Of a stretch of DNA of 64,000 nucleotides, positions 57,716 through 64,000 are shown piece after piece (position 1 is the first letter of the stretch; the number at the start of each line of letters is the position of its first letter). Position numbers and translations under genes: made by a program. Below the pieces are notes generated by a model that was not told the DNA's origin, made no database searches, and saw nothing but the letters and a program-made list of their open reading frames with translations. The stretch comes from Kalaharituber pfeilii (lineage: Eukaryota; Ascomycota; Pezizomycetes; Pezizales; Pezizaceae): contig WHUZ01000027.1 of the NCBI GenBank assembly GCA_015179045.1, positions 496,001-560,000 of the forward strand, given 5' to 3'.

Positions 57716-58223
57716 GAGACCTTCCGCAACGCCGTCTAGACGGCGCGAGAACCCTGCAGCCATGCCAAGCGTGGCGTTGCGCGACGTCTAGACGGCGCCG
57801 GCCGTCTGGAAGTAGACGGAGACCCCCCGTTTATACGTCTAGAACTTTGAACCGCTATAGCACCTCAACGAACACTCTGATTTTATTGCTAAAGGTATCT
57901 ATTGATAGCTGAAAGTCTCTACTTTACCATAATACCATAACTTCTTTATGAAATGCACAAGAAACATTGGCAAATGAAAGATCAGGGAGGGGTTAAAAAC
58001 CATCCTGCTAAGCCAACATCTTGGCGCCGATGCAACAAGGTTTGATGCGGCAAGTGGTATTACTGCTGCATAATACTTCAAGTAGTGCTTGCATTATGAC
58101 AAAAAGGTTGTGTTCTCGTGCCAGACTCTGTATGTTGACATCGTACAAGTCTTTTGAGCCATCTTGACCGCACCCTGGTCTAGTGGCGTTTTCGCAGGTC
58201 TAGACGGCGTTGCGGAAGGTCTC
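57716..58223. repeat. Perfect 26-bp inverted repeat with TCTAGA-centred motifs
   Basis: 57716-57741 (gagaccttccgcaacgccg...) is exactly the reverse complement of 58198-58223. GTCTAGACGGCG, which holds the palindrome TCTAGA, occurs in both arms and again at about 57787. The sequence between has no gene. Confidence 0.75.
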
Positions 58224-58460
58224 AACTTTCTAGGAATTTTCAGGGACTACTGCGCCACAGACTATAACAATCCTACGAAAATACTAATTTCATTCCTGGG
58301 ATTGGATTTCCATTGCTAGAATCTCTAAAAATCTCCACTTTTAAGCCCCCATGTATCTTCACTAGTTTCTACTCAATTTTGATTCCAGAAGCTGGGATCG
58401 ATTCAGTGAACTAATTCACATGGTAAACCAAAAATCAGGGAATGTTTGATGAGGCTGACT

Positions 58461-60200
58461 TGTGATCAACGGGACCTCTCCGGGTAGGCCAGTTGCAGGG
58501 GTGTCTAGACTAGGGGACTGTATCGTGTCTGCAGGGGACTGTACGGTGTCTACAGGGGATTGCACAGGTCTTCAGATACCATACTAGGCTCATGCATATG
58601 CGTGAGAGGCGAGGTATGCCATTCAATTTATCAAGCTATCAACATGCAAGGAGGTTTTAGGAGGTTCATATGGAGCGGTTGGGGGTACGTTTCGGGCCTA
58701 CACCAGAATCACATCCAGCGTTTCCTGTGATAACCCATTGACTATGATATCATTTCTGACCTGGGCCCGCTGGTTTGCCTGACGTTCTACAAGCTCCGGA
58801 CCAGTCAATGCCCACCGCCTTGCTGGACCTTTTGTTTTTTTCCACCTTAAAGGAGGTTCAGCAACAGCAGGTGCAAACTCTTGAGGAAGATTGGGCTGCT
58901 GCTCACGGAGAAACTGTTGTCTGAGCTGCATTGCCATTCGCTGATGTAATTGCGCGTAACGTTCTGAGTCTTCGGAGCAGTTTTCTGAAATGCTTGTTCA
59001 TCTGCAAGTGACCTCAAGAGGAGGTCACGGCCTGCATTAACTAGTGAGTCATAAAATAGTAGTGGTGGCCCCAGTGCTGGTGTGGGCACCTAACCGGTGC
59101 AAGGAGCAGTGTTAGTACGGGCACATATGCTAGGGTAGGCGCTAGTGCTAGTACGTGAGCTGATGTTGATTCTGGGGAGCTTTCGTGTTGGGTAGGATCG
59201 ATAAATGCTCGCATACGGAGTAGCCCAAGTAGCAAATGCCGTAGTAGAGTTCTCAATCAACCATATGCAAACTGCTCTCCAGTTAGAGGAGCTTGTCGAT
59301 GAAGTGGTGGCATGGATGCACTTGCAGCCTCCACACTTTGTGCAAGAGAAGGGGTGGGCTATAAGTTAGCCATACTGCTGCGTGGGTAATGGATTGGTAG
59401 AGGTATGATTGAGATGTGAACCAGGAAGCAGACATTCCTATTGGTTTTAGAGACGGCATACATACACCTGAGTGCCAACCCCTCACCCGTCATCAAGACC
59501 CCCCCCACCCCGCCCCACCTGCCCTCCCCCACACACACGGGGCAAAGGAAGGACGAGGAGGAAAGAACGGAACTCCCTCCCCAACCAAGCCAGCCAAGCC
59601 ACCCCCGCCACCAACACCCCAAGGTTCGGCCTAGTGGTACATGGGGTAGCCCTGAGGAAGAACTTGGGGAACGTCCGAAAATGGCTGTAATCAGCCAACA
59701 AAGGACTGGGAAAAATCACTGGGATCTGATAGTTGAGAAAAAAGGAGATCCTCGTCGAGGAGGTGAAGCTCACTAGCTCGGTGGTAGTGTACCTTGAGGA
59801 ACGAATCGAACCAACACTGGGCAGAGTGAGACTGGGAGGGAAATGGCTAAAGTCGTGCGATTATGAATGGGACAGGAGACGGACTTGAGCCTTTATTCTT
59901 TCCTTAAGCCCGTAACACAGAAACAAATCACGGGCAAAATTCATCTTATCTTCTTTCGGTTATTGTTACTTCCCCACACACAGGAGGATCCGGGGATCGC
60001 TACCGTTTATCTTTTGTCTTTTCCTTTTTCCGTTATTTCATATGTAACGAAATATCGCCATAGCCCATAGGGCGGCATGTAATTACTGATATTAAAAAAA
60101 AAAAATACACCTGAGTCTGGCATGCAATCTGAAGACCTGTGCAGTCCCCTGTAGACACCCCTGCAACTGGCCTGCCCGGAGAGGTCCCATGTGATCAACG
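58461..60200. mobile_element. Element with about 100-bp inverted ends and internal minisatellite
   Basis: The left end (58461-58585) and right end (60117-60200) are inverted copies (gacctctccggg, ggccagttgcaggggtgtct, cacaggtcttcaga). The left end has extra tandem copies of a 'ggggactgta...gtgtct' unit. Inside, the minus frame 58698-59089 (LLFYDSLVNAGRDLLLRSLADEQAFQ region, then KKTKGPARRWALTG) may be a transposase C-terminal remnant. A LINE fragment (59474-60105) is nested inside. Confidence 0.55.
59474..60105 (+). mobile_element. 5'-truncated LINE (type B end)
   Basis: Bounded by duplications tacacctgagt at 59463-59473 and 60106-60116. It encodes a LINE frame end with VVHGVALRKNLGNVRKWL in one frame and has 3' untranslated sequence, the type B hairpin (atagcccatagggcgg) and an A tail. 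Confidence 0.8.
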
Positions 60201-60859
60201 TAGTTGGAAGGTACTCCCTTTTCACGGGAGCAAACACCTACAACACACCCTGTACTGACAAACGCCGTAGCAGTCCAAATCGGTAGTAGCAGCCATAGCA
60301 CACTTTTGGTAAGCTTTCGACATGAGTGGCCTGGGCCTGCCATTTCTTCCAACAAAAGTGGAGGGATGGCACTTGTAGTACACGGAGTGGCTCTGAGGAA
60401 GAAGTTAGGAATGCTCGGAAGTTGCTGGAAGCTGGGAATGGACACATAGGAAGGATAATGGGAAATTCGTTGGTTGAGAAGAAACGAAATTCTTCTAAGG
60501 GAGGGAAAGAACACGAGTTCAGTGGTTGTGTACACAGAGAGTGAGGCGGACAGTGAAGTACCACTGAGGCTCAGGTTGGGTGGAAGGTGGCACAGGTCGT
60601 GCCCGTATCAATGGGAAAGGCTATTTACGCTTCGATGAGTTGTTGTGGACAACTGCCCCTTCTACCTGTATCACAAGAAATCCAGGGGCATCACTCCGAT
60701 TTGCTGTGTGGTTTGTTTTTGTTTTTGTTTTATTTGTCTCCACCTACCCCACTAGTGATGGTCATGGGTCCCACGGTGTTTTGGTGCGTTAGTGTATTTG
60801 CTTATATTTCCTTTATATTTAATCTCGTCATAGCCTATAAGGCGGCATACGAGTACTGA
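60201..60859 (+). mobile_element. LINE 3' fragment, related to 59474-60105
   Basis: VVHGVALRKKLGMLGSCWKL at 60372-60431 repeats the preceding LINE fragment with divergence. It ends in ctcgtcatagcctataaggc at 60824-60843, and its tail was split by the unit at 60860-60917. Confidence 0.65.
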
Positions 60860-60917
60860 TTTTTTTTTTTTTTTTCAATTTCATTACTCGCGTGCCGCCT
60901 GACAGGCTATGGCGAGG
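60860..60917 (-). mobile_element. Ultra-short retroposon (type B) in the tail of another LINE
   Basis: T run, cattactcgcgtgccgcctg and ggctatggcgagg, between duplications atacgagtactga at 60847-60859 and 60918-60930. The target is the 3' end of an older type B LINE copy. Confidence 0.85.
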
Positions 60918-61808
60918 TATACGAGTACTGAAATTTTTTCTTAAAAAAAATAGAAGGAAAAAAAGGACGAAAGTGGATGGCCCGGACCGTCCTTGCTAGG
61001 ACCAATGACACGGGCCAGGGCCCCCGATTTCGACATGAGTGTCCTGAGCCATCCATACTTGCGGTGACTGACCAGGCTAGTGGTCTGAATTCCAAATAAA
61101 CAGCCTGCATAATTGAGTGAAAAACGTGCACATATCGCCGACTCCACTTACAACTGGCCTGTAGCTGCTCCTGTCGTCTGTCTTCACGAATTGGCTGATT
61201 ACTGATTAAGTAAATAAGATACTTCTGATGGTAACTTGAATGTCTTGAAGATAGCAGTCAGTCAGTATCTAGGCAACTTACTTTCAAGATGTCTCCTGAA
61301 CCTGTTTGTCTGCTGCTGCAGATATTCAACCAGAATTTTAACGTTTACCTCCAGTCTCCACAGCACTGCAATTACTATTATCTTGAACCAGGAGAACTTA
61401 GACGTTTACGAATGTTTAAATCGCCAATAAACTGTCATTTACCGCCAAGCGAGCCACAGCGCTAAATGTTAGAGGAAGGACGGGGTCTTAATTGATTGAA
61501 GTTCGACCTACATACAGGAGGAAGTTCGAGACCTGTTTATAATCGAGATCTCGAGTACAAAGAGAATGTAGATATTTCCAATAAGGAAAAGGAAATGCAA
61601 GTCACATGTATATAATGTATCAAGAATGTAGAGGCAGAAACATCCAGAATACATGATGTATGAGAGAACTAGTAGGTGGTAGAACATTACAGAATGATAT
61701 AGATGGAATAGAAGAAACAAAACGTGGTGGAAAGACTAGATGTTGCACTATACCATTTTTCAACACCAAACGTGTCCACTTCTGCATCAAAACCATCCAA
61801 CAGAGCAA

Positions 61809-61952
61809 GGGAGTAAACATACGGGAGATCTTGGAATGGGCACGGGGAGAATAGATGAGAGTGACGCATATATTTCACTTATTTTATGTATTTAAATATC
61901 GCCATAGCCCATAGGGCGGCATGCGATTAATGAAAGAAAAAAAAAAAAAAAA
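61809..61952 (+). mobile_element. 144-bp 5'-truncated LINE (type B end)
   Basis: Bounded by duplications tccaacagagcaa (about 61796-61808 and 61953-61965). It holds the last bases of the frame, 3' untranslated sequence, the hairpin with atcgcc...gcgatt and an A tail. It bridges the ultra-short units and the long LINE copies. Confidence 0.8.
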
Positions 61953-63720
61953 ATCCAACAGAGCAAACATCACCACCGCGACAGAATACTCTATGCATTT
62001 GGCATACAAACTAGATAAGACCAGGTACTGCTTTCTCAGCCTATTTGTTTTTACCAAAATATAATTTTTGGGGAATTACATATCATCTCATTTTCCCACA
62101 ATGTCTTGACATTTGTTTATTACGGGATTCCTACACAAAATGTTTACCGAATTCAAGTGCAATATCTCCCAATTGTGTCACTTATAATGACCTCGAATTT
62201 GGGACCGAAGAGTCTTTTTTAGTAATTGATATACTATATATTTCTCCATTTAAATTCAGCAATTGCAATGCAAGCATTCCAATACCTAGTTTTGGCAGAT
62301 ATGTATATACAAATTGTGTTCTAGGAGAAAGTGAATATTATGAATATCTTCACAACCAATGCAGAAATCGCGTCACTGCTCTTTATATACTTTTACATAC
62401 AATGCAAGTACCATATTCACAAACCTGAATACATTATTTCATCAAACTTATAGCGGGGTGCAGACCTTAGAATTTTTACTACTGCGAAAATGTATGCTAA
62501 GAAGCACCAGTAATTGTAACTTTTCTTGTGCACACATATGGACTATAGTATTCAAGAAACCAAATTAGCAGCCAGTGTTGTAAGCTACTCAGAAAATATC
62601 TTCCTATACGTGTATTGCGATTTCATGATTTCAAATAGTCCCTATTCATTTTCTTTGCATAATCACCTGGTATTACCTTTGCGTAAAATAGATAAAATGT
62701 TCACTGGAGTATGATAGTGGTACTCTGTAGGTAATAGTGCAGTCATGACCTTGCTACACCTCTTCAGCATAGGTAGTAGAGTCTACATTCATTACATAAG
62801 ACTTCAGGTATGCTCTTCCACACATGGCAACTTAAAGCATGTCTAACATAAGGGCTGAATATATACTAGAATATGATATGCTGTAAGTCAGCAAAAAGAA
62901 ATCGTGAAAAACAATTTACTATATTCTCCCATGCACTGGCTTTAATTTGAGCACACTTGAGGGCCATTTTCATTCACAAGATCTTCATCCGTTGTTCTGT
63001 AAATTTGGGCGGTTTCCCAGTGATAGGTGGTTTCTAGTTAAAACACTCTACAAGTCACAAAATAAGTTGATAGGCACACTTCAATTCCCTAGTAAACAAT
63101 TTTTACGAACTCGTGAATCTGGAAAATCTATCCATCACTGATACAGTAGGTAATGGGTGCCTTCCGATAAGGATTATGTGAAATTCAAGCCAAATTTTAC
63201 TAGACTACATTTCCACCGTGAACAGGGGTAGTTTCGCTAAGCACTAAGACGTGTGTAAATAATAAATCGAGAGACCTCTTTTGTATGCAGACAATTACAC
63301 TTTGAATGCAGAAATCATGAGCCTTCGAACAAGCTGTCAAGCTCACCACGAGGATAACACGAACTCAAGTTCCAAGAGAGAGCACTAGGTCTCAAGACAC
63401 AGCAGTCAAGTTCTGCGGGCGAATACTAGGTATCAATATCTAACAAGCGAAAGAGCGAGGAGGCCGAACTGTAGGGGTCCATAATTCTTCCTGGAGGATA
63501 AAAATGCATTACAAGATATTACATATGCAAGGTGGAATAGGTGGCAAATGATGCAAATGGTATTGTTGATGAATCCTCTATATGGTATAGCAGTTATAAT
63601 CTGTACTACTTCAGCAGTTTTTTAAGAGTGCAGAATTGTTATTTTATTTTATTTCATTTTATTATTATTATTTTCCCCCCCTTGCATACGGCCAACTGAG
63701 AGTAATGACCGCGTAACTAA
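61953..63720. other. AT-rich right end, no gene seen
   Basis: The 62045-62428 frame is AT-rich and has no domain. A block at 62910-62960 (caatttactatattctccc) recurs in diverged form at 41599-41645, so it is a dispersed repeat of unknown type. Confidence 0.45.
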
Positions 63721-63722
63721 AT

Positions 63723-63790
63723 GTTTTTTTTTTTTTTTTTTTTTTTTTATCATCAGTACTCGCATGCCGTCCTATGGGCTACGGCGAGGT
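63723..63790 (-). mobile_element. Ultra-short retroposon (type B)
   Basis: T run, catcagtactcgcatgccg and ctatgggctacggcgagg. The flanks gtaactaa and gtagctaa are a one-mismatch duplication. Confidence 0.7.
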
Positions 63791-64000
63791 AGCTAAGACT
63801 CTAAGAGTACAGGTTATATTCGAAGTGTCACTGTACTCAGACCTCTGTTGCAATTGGTTCTCGAAGTGACATGAATTGTACTATGCGTCCGTTTTCCGAT
63901 CCTTTTTGAATTCAAGGGAACTTGCTTTCCGTCAATTCAATTTTCCTCCATTAGCCATGCCAGCAACCCCTCTCTTATTTCCTCCCCTCGTCGCCCACCG

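Noticed and set aside
62045..62428. 127-codon plus-strand frame in the right end
   Set aside because: AT-rich, no domain, unremarkable context; likely chance.
5819..63790. tRNA-derived SINE interpretation of the short poly-A units
   Set aside because: The units are too short, lack A and B box promoters, and match LINE 3' ends (type B) directly.
1..64000. LTR retrotransposons, rRNA or tRNA genes
   Set aside because: I saw no long direct terminal repeats with TG...CA ends, no gag-pol frames and no sequence I could fold confidently as a tRNA or match to rRNA by eye.

Overview
The window is nuclear DNA of a filamentous fungus, most likely an ascomycete. The evidence is short GT-AG introns (57 to 127 bp), fungal-type families (flotillin, F-box protein, cysteine-dioxygenase-like cupin, TPR-CHAT protein, RBR ubiquitin ligase) and a heavy load of LINE, pogo/Fot-like, hAT-like and foldback elements. 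The genus cannot be fixed from sequence alone; a TE-rich genome such as that of a truffle-type Pezizomycete would fit, but this is only a guess. About ten protein genes sit as islands in roughly 40 kb of nested mobile DNA.

Layout. 1-4.4 kb: a Fot/pogo-type MITE and gene-poor sequence. 4.5-12.3 kb: the most interesting block, with an intronless erythromycin-esterase-like gene (+), a gasdermin-like gene (-) and a divergent TPR-CHAT protease-like gene (+, one intron). 13.2-19.0 kb: a foldback element with arms of about 640 bp, an hAT-like MITE inside one arm, a 5'-truncated LINE, an 830-bp element with a perfect 28-bp terminal inverted repeat, and ends of another pogo-like family. 19.4-20.9 kb: an F-box protein with a one-base frameshift near its end. 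21.9-23.1 kb: a multi-exon gene with deaminase-type CAE and PCxxC motifs. 23.9-26.4 kb: a decayed pogo-type DDE transposon. 27.5-29.4 and 42.1-43.9 kb: two paralogous intronless genes of unknown function that share their upstream DNA. 30-32.4 and 37.9-41.3 kb: LINE wreckage. 33.2-35.0 kb: a five-exon cysteine-dioxygenase-like gene. 47.0-50.3 kb: a CCCH/RBR E3 ubiquitin ligase ending in a CaaX box. 54.3-56.0 kb: flotillin. 57.7-64 kb: inverted repeats, LINE 3' fragments and gene-poor AT-rich DNA.

Two systems stand out. First, the gasdermin-like gene beside a TPR-CHAT gene matches the reported fungal (and bacterial) arrangement in which a caspase-like protease activates a pore-forming cell-death effector, so this is a candidate regulated-cell-death or incompatibility module. 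Second, more than twenty extremely short retroposed units, most of 27 to 84 bp including the A tail, are scattered through the window with target-site duplications of 8 to 14 bp. Nearly all start at one of two fixed points (CCCTGCC or CCTCGCC). Those points are the base of a two-stem RNA hairpin that also closes the 3' end of the longer LINE copies, and both stems show compensatory changes between copies. One such unit sits exactly on a stop codon and another sits inside an intron.
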